64,000 nucleotides of DNA, taken from positions 434,001 to 498,000 of the forward strand of contig BGZK01000189.1 of assembly GCA_005406025.1 (NCBI GenBank), in the 5' to 3' direction. The notes under the pieces were generated by a model. It had not been told where the DNA came from, did no database searches, and worked only from the letters and a program-made list of their open reading frames with translations. The position numbers and the translations under genes were made by a program. Each line of letters starts with the position of its first letter. Positions within the stretch are counted from its first letter, which is position 1. Source of the stretch: Eumeta japonica. Lineage: Eukaryota; Arthropoda; Insecta; Lepidoptera; Psychidae. Of the stretch, positions 10,698 to 21,079 are shown piece after piece.

Positions 10698-11816
10698 CTG
10701 AGGAAGTAAGACTGGCCGCACACGGGCCACAGGCGACAGCCGCAAATGTCACCACATGAAGCTAGAAGCAGCTTCAAACGTAGGGGATGCGCGGGACAGC
10801 CACTTGTGGTCGGTGGTGGACACTTGCGGTCGGTGGCCGCTATTTTTTTCAACCCACGCTTGCAGTATCGTAATGGACTCTGACGAAAATTTATTTGTTA
10901 GCTCAAACCGTTTCTATAACAGGAATATTTCTTTACAGACAGGCAGGAAGATAGAAAAAAAATCTGTCAGAAAAGTTGACGGTAAGATACAATTGCCGTA
11001 CCTTTTTTTTATGTACAAAATCCTAGGCTGATGGCCAAAGACCGTAAAAATTTTCTTAGTAACTGCAAAAAAAAATAACATTAGATATTTTATTCAATTA
11101 ATGTATATCGAGATTTTAAATACATATTTGTCCATTTTTTTAATTTTAAGGTATCACTAAGAAGGATAAGAGTTAAATACTTATTTTATAAATCTTTTAT
11201 CTGGACATTCGTCGATAGCTTTGAAGAAAGTAAAGATAACTCATTCGAAAACATTGCCGGTCTGTTAAAACCATTGTCCGATTTAGGAAGATTTTTGCGA
11301 AATATTAAGCTTTAAAGTGCTAATTTTGTTATAGTTAAGTGTCCCAGCTCGCGAGCTAAATGGTCATTCTTGGATATGTGGAAAAATTCACAATACATAT
11401 ATAACGGAATAAAAGGAAAACTATCACAGCTCAGAAGCCTTGCAAATTAACGAACAATAGTCGGGCAACTGATAAAATGTATTTGAAGGAGTAAAAGCAA
11501 AATTTCGTACAAATTATTTTGAAATTTATTAATGTGACGTTGTTGGTTGCTTGAAACTGTTAGTAAATAAATTATGAACCGTGTAATATTATCGAATTAT
11601 AAAATCATATCATCAATTATTAATACGCAACCTATGTGGGCCCATTCCTAGATCTTATTAGCCGTTAAAGTGTAAATTCTAATATAATTCGACGTATATT
11701 AACAGTCTGACTGCGAGAAGCGTGCCTGGGAACGTGCATACAGACGTAGGCGGTAACTACCCGACGGGTACGGAGCGGATAGCGTGCTTTTAAAGGTATC
11801 AAACAAAAAGGCCCCT
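10698..11816. other. Non-coding; GC-rich repeat-like block at 10698-10850
   Basis: The start of this stretch (GGCCGCACACGGGCCACAGG near 10714, and a duplicated GGTCGGTGG... motif at 10809 and 10828) differs sharply in composition from its AT-rich surroundings and looks like a fragment of a repeat. The 91-codon frame at 10756-11031 runs from this block into unrelated AT-rich DNA and is not credible as a gene. A CG-rich stretch at 11700-11800 is unassigned. Confidence 0.4.
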
Positions 11817-11895
11817 TCGAAGTCTGCATATTGTAACGATCGACTACGGAACCCTACAGTGCGCGTGGCCCGACACGCACTTGGCCGGTTTTAAT
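11817..11895 (+). repeat. Fragment of a dispersed repeat
   Basis: GACTACGGAACCCTACAGTG followed by GCGTGGCCCGACACGCACTT and a GGCCGGTTTT end resembles a short repeat I recall as common in moth and butterfly genomes. This is recognition by memory only; no second copy is present in the window. Confidence 0.4.
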
Positions 11896-11939
11896 TGATT
11901 CTATTCCAGCGACTTCTGAAATAATCTAAATTTTTAAAC

Positions 11940-12870
11940 TTATCCGAAGTTTTTTATATATTTTTTTATAAAGTGCCTAATATCTTCCGATACCACGAGC
12001 TTGGGGAACTTTAGAAGCATTTTGATTTTTCTGTATAAATACGACATTCGGAAACTATAAATAACTTGTGATTGAAGGTGTATAATGACAGGTTGCCATA
12101 TCTAGCCAGAAGGTGATACTATCTCTACTATGATATTTAATAATGAAAGAGATTAATCTCCTCTTAATGCACTTATTTGGATATTTTTCGGAATTCGTTG
12201 AACTGTCAGACACAAATGGAGCGAAAATTGGTCTTTTGCATTCATAACCTGCCAAATCATAAATGATTTGTATTTAATTGAGAATTATTTACTCAGTTTT
12301 CATAATTAACATTTTAACGATTAGACTTACGAAAAAATTTTTTCGTGGAATATCTTTTGGGTCTAGTGGCGCGTGAGTCTCGTCATCGATACAAAGATCT
12401 TTTTTATACACTTTAAACAAATTTTTCTGTATCACTTCTTTACCCTCGCTTCTTAATCTAGATAATAATTTGGTGCTAACAATTTAGTATATACTTCCAT
12501 ATACCTATAGGATCTCTAACTTTATTCTAGATATAGTAGATTTCTTCTATTGGTGTTTATAGGTTGCATTTTAGACTGACATAGATGTATTTTGTTTGAA
12601 GAGACGCTGTATTCGCTTAATATTGCTTGAATTAGTATTATCAGCTGGTGCTCAAGAAATGTGATTGAATTTTGTATCTCCTGTATCCTCATATTTCTTA
12701 ATTATCCGATAAATATTCATCCGTCGAATATTTTCTTGAGAAAAATGAGCAATAGTAGCAAATATACCATTTGATTTATAATACTGAATTACAAGATTAG
12801 CCAATATTTTCTGTTCTTTTCCCTTAATTTTAGAAATACGACAACAATAAAAAAATCTAAATAACAAACA
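11940..12870 (-). pseudogene. Tc1/mariner transposase relic with DD37E-like spacing
   Basis: On the minus strand an N-terminal helix-turn-helix reads down from about 12840 (KEQKILANLVIQYYKSNGI, then NIYRIIKKYEDTGD). A linker follows (PADNTNSSNIKRIQRLFKQN, about 12635-12575) and then the first catalytic aspartate in IDDETHAPLDPKD (12395-12340). The block around TFWLDMATCHYTPS (12110-12070) holds the second aspartate. The third block reads VPQARGIG...ALYK (about 12010-11970), where the expected glutamate after GI is glycine. Counting from the second aspartate gives 37 residues before that position. At least four in-frame stops and several frame changes show it is dead. Terminal repeats were not found. 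Confidence 0.75.
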
Positions 12871-13039
12871 GTTTGACGTTTATCATGAATGTATCTTTTT
12901 CATATAAAATACTGTAAGTTTCCCATAAGAAATGTCAGTTTTATATTTAAAATTTATGCGCTTCTTTTCATATGTATCATATCATTGTGACGGTAAGTCT
13001 CTAATTCTGTGTAAATATAACTGATTTACTTTTTTTGAT

Positions 13040-14010
13040 AATACTCTCCGTGATAATTGACGGGGCAAGACGTTTTGATAATATAACGTGTGGAGTGCGA
13101 TAAATATGAAATTAGTGTATTGTTAAGACACCATTGGAAACAAAAGCTTAGAGCAGCCTCGGCAGCGAGTAATATATGTGAAATTGAAGGAGAAGACACG
13201 TCAATGAGGGAATATAACAGCATTAATCGTTTTAATGATGACGATTTGACGCTGGTAGATAATTCGCGCTCTGGTCGTCCACCTGCACAGGATATTGAGC
13301 CCACAAAGGAAAGACGAAAAAACCAACCTAGTACCAACACTCGCCGATTATCAGGCTCCTTTCAAACTCCTACAGCTACATCACATAAAATCATCGGGTC
13401 TAGTACAAATGTGCAAATAGCTTCACGCCCTTCCGAAAGATGGTCGTTTATTGAACGTATTGTTACCTGCGATTAAAAAATGTATTTATCTAAACAATCC
13501 AAGCACGGAAAATCAGTGGTTAAATAAAGGACAATCACGTAAACCCGTCACGAAGAGAGGTTGGAGAGGTTTAGCGCACTTTGAAATAATACCAGATAGT
13601 TGAACTATCACTGTCGAGATGTATAGTGAACAGCTGACACGAATGCATGAGAGTTTGTTGCAGAAATATCCAGCTTTAGTAAACAGAAAACGGGTGCTCT
13701 TGCAACGTGACAGTACTGAACCATATACTGCAAAAATTACGCCAGATGGTATTGAAGAATTTGATGACATTGAACTCCTACCACATCCAGCATTTAGTCC
13801 AGATCTTGAACCGTGAGACTATTATTTATCCGTGGCAAAAACGGCAATTCTTCGCATCTAAGCCCAAGGAATAATTTTACAAGGATCTCAAAGAGCTTAC
13901 TGAACATTACGCTAACATCATAGAATTTGATGGACCGTATTCTATGATGAAAACTAAACCAAAGGAAACCATGAATATCAAGGTTTCTTTTTTTCATTAT
14001 TATTAAATAA
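13040..14010 (+). pseudogene. mariner (DD34D-type) transposase relic, nearly full length
   Basis: From 13090 a 128-codon frame reads a helix-turn-helix region (KYEISVLLRHHWKQKL), then RSGRPPAQD and NTRRLSGSFQTPTATS, reaching the first catalytic block VTCD at 13467-13478. A frameshift there leads to CIYLNNPSTENQWLNKGQ (about 13481-13534) and an internal stop at 13600. The frame at 13619-13816 carries the second aspartate (LLQRDSTEPYTAK) and the LPHPAFSPDLEP motif. A TGA stop at 13814-13816 replaces the serine codon of the usual PSDY motif. A degraded C-terminus (FYKDLKELTEHYANI) follows to about 13940. Terminal repeats were not found. It faces the DD37E relic immediately upstream. Confidence 0.85.
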
Positions 14011-14209
14011 ACAAAGTGATCGTTAAGAACCGAAGTTATTTATGAGCACCTTATATATAATTCTTTCTGGACAGTATATAGGTGAAATTTATCTCTTTAC
14101 TTATTGGATATTCCTTTACACTCAAGTTCTCTGTAATAATTCCATGAACATTCGTGCAATAATGTTGGAGATTAGAGTGTTCGGACAGACTACATAATTA
14201 TTTTGAAAT

Positions 14210-14330
14210 TAATCCTATCGTATTTTGTTACACTCCCTACATCACGCACAATCGGTTTTTTCCAGATATTTTCAATCTTCTGGCACGACTGTTCTACAGT
14301 TTCATTACATGTGGATGATTATTTGCGTAG
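14210..14330 (-). repeat. Repeat fragment shared with 58375-58560
   Basis: On the minus strand GTGATGTAGGGAGTGTAACA preceded by GAAAATATCTGG aligns with GATGATGTAGGGAGTGTAAC preceded by GAAAATATTTGC at 58400-58455, with similarity extending roughly 45 bp further. Both copies read ...DVGSVT in one frame, so a decayed coding repeat is possible. I cannot assign the class. Confidence 0.5.
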
Positions 14331-16309
14331 TGTGTGTTGTTAGAGACCCTAGACATGGACATCTCAGACGATCTCAGCCAACGATCTCAATCGCCGGGTA
14401 AGGTCGCAGCCAGCTGACATAAGTCCTCAATCCCGACTGAAACGATACTTCGTCCAGGCAAAGTATTCGAAGAGGCTATTCTATAAAAGCTTTGTATGCA
14501 TAGAGAGCTATATGAAGAGTATATAAGAGTATAGCTATATGAATGAGTAAGTGATCACTATTCAACATTTATCACAATACTAGCGGTCACTCGCCCGCTT
14601 CGATACATATGATCTATAGTTTGCAAACGATGCCGAAGTAAAGACAAACGATTATAATATTTAGGTTTCATTTTGAGAGGGCCCTGTTGTTCGGTTAACG
14701 TGTGCAGCGTGGCACTTAGGCTGGTCGTTTAACATGAAATTTTCCATACTTTGAAACGCTTTCAAAAATCAGATCTTAAACGCCATTTAACTGTGAACAG
14801 ACTTGCAATTAAAGATCTTTGTTTACAATAAATTTTCATCTACCCTAGTAGAAAACTTTTTGGGAAAAAATAATGAAGCACTGAAGGATGCAAATTATAT
14901 CGTTAATAAAGGCTCGACAAGGAGGTTTCAACCATTCGCTTCGCATAGGGATACTCGTTAGCTGTGAAAAGCAAAGTAATTTTGTAAAGAACAAAAGCGT
15001 CAAGCACGCAGCCCATTAAGAGCCGAGCCCAAACAAACGAAGGTACGAGGAATGAAATCGGCTGTGGTGTACGATGAATACAGTAGAAAACCGTTATAGG
15101 CGTAGATAGAAACAAAAATCCACCAATAGGGTCTCCTGCAAAAAAAAATCGAATCACGAAATATCGTTCTACCCGCGTATTTTTAATAATTTATGTTTAT
15201 TTCGTCTGATCGTTGTTAAAATACACAGCCTTTTGATTGAAGTATTATTAAAATTATACGTATCACATGCATGTGATACTCTGCTACTCTGTTTAACAAT
15301 AAACGGCCTTCGTAACTTAACACTGTCCACATCTGCAATTGTATGCCTTATCGAGATTGACTATGAAAGCTATTGTTTCAAAGAGTAAAATAATTAAGTA
15401 ACAGTGAAGTTAAGAAGAAAAGTTAAAAAGAAAATAAGAAGAAAGCACACTTTCTTTTCTCTCCTTTTTCTTAGTTTCTTATCAAAATAATTAGAAAGCC
15501 TTTCAGATTCTTTCACATTATCTGCGAGGAGCACCACGAGACCAAAACGCAAAACAATAAACGTAAGATATGACACAATATTGCATGGACAATCTGTCGA
15601 ATGTTACGGTTTAATTTCACGAGTTGCATTTTTGCTTTTGGTGCCGACCGCCGTTGATATTACTCGACTGTGAAATTAAAAACAAGGTATCATCCGGTGT
15701 TTGCAGATCTGCTGCTAATTTTCAACAATATTTGAGTGTATGTCTCGTTATCAGTAACATTCGCTGCATTCGATTCACATGATGATTCGCTATATCAATA
15801 AAAGTCACGGATTAATCAAGAGTAAATCTTTTGAATGAATTTGGTCAATGCTCCACGCAATTTAGTCTGTTTTGCATGTATAGCCGTACAAACGTTTACG
15901 CACTGTTTTGAAATCTTAACTCAAATTTTTCAATCAATACTTCAGAGTTAAGATTGAATTTAAAACATCGCAATAAAGAATAGTCGCCCCGGAAGGAAAT
16001 TCTCGGGTCATTTGATACGAAATTTCGTCCAATAAAACTGACTAAAAATACTTACTGAAAACAATAATCCGTGTTCTCAGATACCTCGTAAAATTTTACA
16101 GATGGTAAGTAGCTAACTATACGCCGTAACGAGTCATTATCAATTTATATATACATAGGCATATTTTGGAACTTTTTAGTTTCCAGGATCTTTTCGCTGG
16201 TGAAATTATAAGTAAGAGAGTTCAAAAAGCTCAGTGTAAGTGTTCTTTACATGAAATATTAACATATTAAATTACCGACTCTGATCGCACTCACGGGGCC
16301 ATGAGTATC
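14331..16309. other. Non-coding; nothing recognised except a 20-bp palindrome
   Basis: A perfect 20-bp palindrome GTATCACATGCATGTGATAC lies at 15260-15279. The minus-strand frames at 14903-15157 and 15394-15576 have no recognisable domain. Confidence 0.4.
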
Positions 16310-16367
16310 ATGAAATCATGACGTACAATCAAGGCCCCATGGCCTTGATTGTACGTCATGATTTCAT
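16310..16367. repeat. Perfect hairpin, 27-bp arms, 4-nt loop
   Basis: The arm at 16310-16336 (ATGAAATCATGACGTACAAT...) is exactly complementary to 16341-16367 across the loop CCAT. The arms are complex sequence. With 27 perfect base pairs this is the strongest hairpin in the window. Confidence 0.93.
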
Positions 16368-16639
16368 CATATCGAATATTTATTTCTTCGACACATATCA
16401 ATCGGCTACAGGTATACATAGTTCTTACATTGACAAAAACAGATTTTAAGAACAAATCCACATCGAGCATTCAACAACAGCATTCACGTCACTGGCACCT
16501 AAACAAACAAACGCCTTCCAATATTGGAGCGAAACGTTGGCAAACTTTCAGCCAAAAAAACGCAATATCTATGCATACACAAAGTCCGCGATATTAGCTA
16601 TTCTGTTGCAAAGACCATGGATTACATAGTTCCTGTTTG

Positions 16640-17035
16640 ATTTTGCTGTACATCGTACAGCGGGACAATCGCCCGCCTGGGCCGTACATTCTCGGCGACT
16701 TGTACCGTTTATCGAGTCTGATAATATGAGGCGCGCGACGAAATCACCGGAGAGGTAGGCACAATGTAAACACGGGACCGTTGAAATTTTATGTAATAAG
16801 CGGAAAAGCAAATATTAGAATTTATTCAAATGTACATCGGCGCGTGGAGTGCTCGCTACCTAACCGAAAGTAAACACGGCGTATTCCATTTCGGCGACTG
16901 GGGCGAGCGAGCGGCGCCGAAATAGAGGCGCGCGCGCCGGGGACGCCGGCGGACGCGATAAAGGGATTTCTGACGGGCGGCGGGCCCCGAGCGAGCTCAG
17001 CGAGCGCGGCGTTATTGTTTTCGCTACGATGTTCC
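16640..17035. other. CpG island-like block
   Basis: CG dinucleotides are dense here, especially at 16838-17025, against flanks that are mostly A/T. All frames are relatively open (for example minus 16569-16811 and 16822-17142), which is a composition effect. A forkhead-like AATGTAAACA lies at 16763. The block could be a promoter-proximal island or a conserved non-coding element; I see no TATA box or coding exon to decide. Confidence 0.45.
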
Positions 17036-19548
17036 GGATCGTTCTTGGTTAACTTCATGTAAATAAACGTGGCGGATTTGTATGCAACTGTGGAATTGCT
17101 TTTAGTTGTTTTGCGAACATTCTGAACCCGGAAAATAAGCATCTATAATGATATACTGATTCGTTAAAGTTATTCTTATATCGCCGTATGAAAGAGAATT
17201 AATGACTTGCATTCAAGTATTTTTATCCGAATAGTTATTTAAAAATAAGTACACCGTTGCTGAAGCAAACGAGATTTACTACAATAATTTGCTAACCCTG
17301 TCATTGACCCTTTAGATGACAATAGTCCTTCATTGTCCTCATTTGTGAGCGGTCTTTACTATAGAGAACGACTTTGCCTCATTTGTGAGCGGTACTTTAC
17401 TATAGAGAACGACTCGAAAGTAGGGAGAAGAAAAAATCGTGACATCTTAACGTGTCAAAGTTAGTAACCTGCAAATCAAGGCATAAATTTGGAATTTATG
17501 CATAACTAAGGCTATTAGTATTGATTACGTGATATTATACCCCTATTTTATGTTTATTTTCCTATAATATTCCCTTTCTTTGTATAAGAATATGAATATT
17601 AATTTATTTAATTTTTCAAATTTAAGTTAAACTTTTACAACTTTTTTGACTATCCCACTCCAGTCCTTTTATTATTTTATTGTAATTAATTATTTGCATG
17701 CAATTAAAAATATTTTTAATTACGCCAAAGAAGTGTAACTTCTCACGCACATACATAAATACATACACTGGTTTTTTGTTAAAATACATCATTATTCATT
17801 TTCAAGATGCGTTTTGAAATACGTAGAAAAGTTCCGCTTCCCGACGATTCATGTACGATAAACTAAATAACAAAAATCAATGGATAACGTGGACAGGCAC
17901 ATTTATTTATTAAAATAATCAGCTCTAGCTGGTCTAATGTAATTTAACACTCGCATCTATTGCATTAGTTATTCACATTCGAATAGCATTTTAACATTAA
18001 CAGTTTAACGGAACATATTACGAACTAATTTCACCCGAAACAAATCCGTAATTTCACCTTACAACATGCGCGTCACTCAAGCATCTCACAAGTGGCAGAC
18101 TCATTACTTATTTGGCCCTCGAACGTATTTATAGGTCACGACGGCATTATTATAATATCACTGTATTCATAACGAAGGCTCTATGTACGCGAGGCTGTAA
18201 GCTGATTTTCCTTTACACGGTCCCCCGCTGCATTCATTCGTCCGCTTCGAAAATATAAGCAAAACAAATTTAATGTATGTACACGATGATCTATTTGTGT
18301 CACACACGAGGAAGTAATGCGAATGCTTTTTATGATTCATTACACTCGAGATCAAACGTTGATAACGTAATCGGGAAGTCTATAAATATGTATTTGGCAT
18401 CAATGTAAAAGAAATACGGGCCGATTCGACAAGATACCTTCGGAATTACAAGGCTTTTAAGCGTCGAACTGGGCAGGTACGTAGGTTGGTTGTTTGATGT
18501 AGGTATGAAGTATTAAATTTCAGCACTTAAGGGTCTAAAATAGGGAATGGTAGCTGGCATGGAAGTATGACATCGTTAAAGCTATTATAACACGAAAATT
18601 AGTGTTTCAACATTTTTCGAAAATGTGCACTTAATATTTCGGTTCCGTTCCCGACTCTCAATTTCAGTTTCGATTCTGCGACCGGTCGTGATTCCGATTT
18701 TCATGAAGCCGAGGCAAATGCTAACATATAAAAATAAAATATAGGCTATATTACTTTGCGATAGCGAATTTTTGTACCAAACAATTGTATGCTTGAAAAA
18801 ACTTTTAGAATCGTTGTAGTAATTCTGTTCAAAAGTACAAATACTGGACGAAGTCGGGTATAAATACTGGCAGGTGTATTAAATACAGACGCGTTTTCAA
18901 ATGCAACGTTGTATCAAAGTCTCGAATTTTGCATCCACAAATATAAGGAAGATGAATTGTATGTATATACATTTTTCTAAAAACCGAATATACCACCGCC
19001 TAATATAATCTTATTATGTCCTCGATTATATTTAAGAAATAAATTCTACAATATTGAATAAAAAAAATTGCAAAGTGAAAATCTATAGTGCGATTTATTA
19101 TAAAGACAACTTTGGCAAGCGATTAAAAGCATTACCACAGTTTACTTTTTCTCTGCTTCTGTTTGTGTCTACCTGATAATTAGTGTGCTAATAGTCTCTA
19201 GGACCACTGGTCTGATACACATCATTATTTTTAAAAATTTAGTAATGATTTCGTTATTTGGCCTGGGTTTAGCATAAAATTTGGTATAATGAGTAACCTA
19301 ACCTATCAGCGGTAACCATTTTAGTGTATAATGTCGGAAGAAAAATTTCGGCATAACTCAAGAACAATTTATAAGCCGAGTTACATGAACCTTTTTCAAA
19401 ATACAAATATCTCATCTGGCCAATTTTTGTATATATTTGGTTTCAGTGGGGTAAGTTGGGGTATTAGCAGCATTCATTTATGCTGGAAGAAAAGTTGTGC
19501 CAGCATTTAACTTTCTCACTACTGTGATTTTTTTAGTATTGTTATCAT
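17036..19548. other. Non-coding stretch with a 40-bp tandem duplication
   Basis: The block CCTCATTTGTGAGCGGT...CTTTACTATAGAGAACGACT occurs at 17337-17373 and again at 17377-17414, an almost exact tandem duplication with period about 40. The remainder is AT-rich with no recognised gene. Confidence 0.6.
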
Positions 19549-19610
19549 CCTGGCCAAATTTGGCCAGGTTTACCAACCTTATTGTTTTACATTGTTAAAA
19601 CAATAAGGTT
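19549..19610. repeat. Palindrome followed at once by a hairpin
   Basis: CCTGGCCAAATTTGGCCAGG (19549-19568) is a perfect 20-bp palindrome. Six bases later AACCTTATTGTTTTA (19575-19589) and its exact reverse complement (19596-19610) form a 15-bp stem with a 6-nt loop. Confidence 0.85.
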
Positions 19611-20878
19611 TGAGTGGAATAGAAAAAAAAGAGAAAATGGGAAAAAAAGAGAGATATAAGAGATACACATAGTAAGAAGTTTTGAAAGAAGGAAAACGAA
19701 AAGGAGACGAATAGACAAAGGAACTGAAATCAAGAATAGGATCAAGGTTGTCAACGAAACTGAGACCAGGTTGGGGGTCGAGTTTTTAAAGAAGAGTAAA
19801 AATTCGAAGGGATCCTTTATTCACACAGGCGGAGACTTTAACTAGAGCTATTAATAGACATAAAACAGAAAAAAAATATTTCTCTTTGAGCTTAAACAAA
19901 TTTTAAATTAATAACATATTTTACATTTTCACAATGTTTGTATATTATTTATGTAAAAAATATTTGCATCACTAAATTAATGATACTCTTGATTGGAATA
20001 TATTTTACTCCTCGCCGTCACTATTGTGTTTATTATTAATAAAAAAACTCACTCCTATATTTATATAGATATATTTGCTTATAGAATGTGACTTTGTTGT
20101 TTAAAAATGTTTATTAGCTTGCAAATAACACAATACTTGCTGATTTTTCCTCAAAAGACGCATTTCTATGCGCGAACATTGAAAAGGCGCCTAATCTCGT
20201 TACAATTTTTGGCAGTCTTTTTTGACATGCTTTATTAAATATTTCCATGAAAACAGACCTTCGTAGCATTACTAAGCAACGACCAACGACCCGCGAAATA
20301 TCAATAAGTGAAGCTGACATACGTACATACGTACAAATCGCTATAAACAAAAACTTACAACTAAGTAGTCTACCCTATCGTTAGGCCAATGGTAAATTTC
20401 GTCCGACTGAGTGGTTGATATCAGGGTTGATATTGGTTGAATATATTTGCACATATATAACCCGCCGCCATGCGTTGTATAGTAATACTTTAGGTACCTA
20501 TTTCTTCCTTCCATGAGTATTTTATCACTCTTCAATACGACATATTCTTAGAATTATACGTATACAACTCTAGGAAACGAAGTAAGGATATGAACATTTT
20601 AATAAAATCTTCAGAATTCGCGCATGCGTGACGATTTCATTTTTATCTCTACGTTATTAAAAGCGTGTCAAATTAAAAATTTTCTCCTTTAGTTATCTTC
20701 CTGAAGTCAATAAGTTGGTGGGATCGATTCTTTCTATCATTTTTAATAACGCGAAGAATTTTTGCATAAGTTCAGTATGAATTCCATTTTGAATAAGTAG
20801 ATTTATAAGCCATAATTTCATATTGCACTCGAGACCAAAAATTTTAAAAAATTTTCTGTCATTCACCAATATTTAAAA
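19611..20878. other. Purine-rich tract, then AT-rich non-coding DNA
   Basis: From 19611 to about 19760 the plus strand is overwhelmingly A and G (for example AGAAAAAAAAGAGAAAATGG), a polypurine tract of about 150 bp that stands out from its surroundings. Beyond it I see no gene; the minus-strand frame at 20114-20350 has no recognisable domain. Confidence 0.45.
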
Positions 20879-21079
20879 TCTATACATACATAATGAAAAT
20901 AGGTTGTCTTTGTTCGCCAATCACGTAAAAACTACTAAACGTATAGACATGGGACTGGGACCATTCGATGTGGAATGATTTGTAGATGGTTTTAGGCTAC
21001 TCATTTTTTGAATCCCGTAAATCCTTCGCCATTTTATTTATAAATAAAAATTACCCAGCGAATCTGGCGGGACAGCTAG
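20879..21079 (+). mobile_element. Short non-autonomous Helitron, copy 1
   Basis: The 201-bp unit begins TCTATACATACATAATG after an A and ends GGCGGGACAGCTAG before a T. This fits the Helitron rule of insertion between A and T, a 5'-TC start and a CTAG 3' end with a short GC hairpin (CCCAGCGAATCTGGCGGG region) just inside. There is no target duplication or terminal inverted repeat. A second copy lies at 52081-52280 in the same orientation, matching at most positions over the whole length with matching ends. It encodes no protein. Confidence 0.85.
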
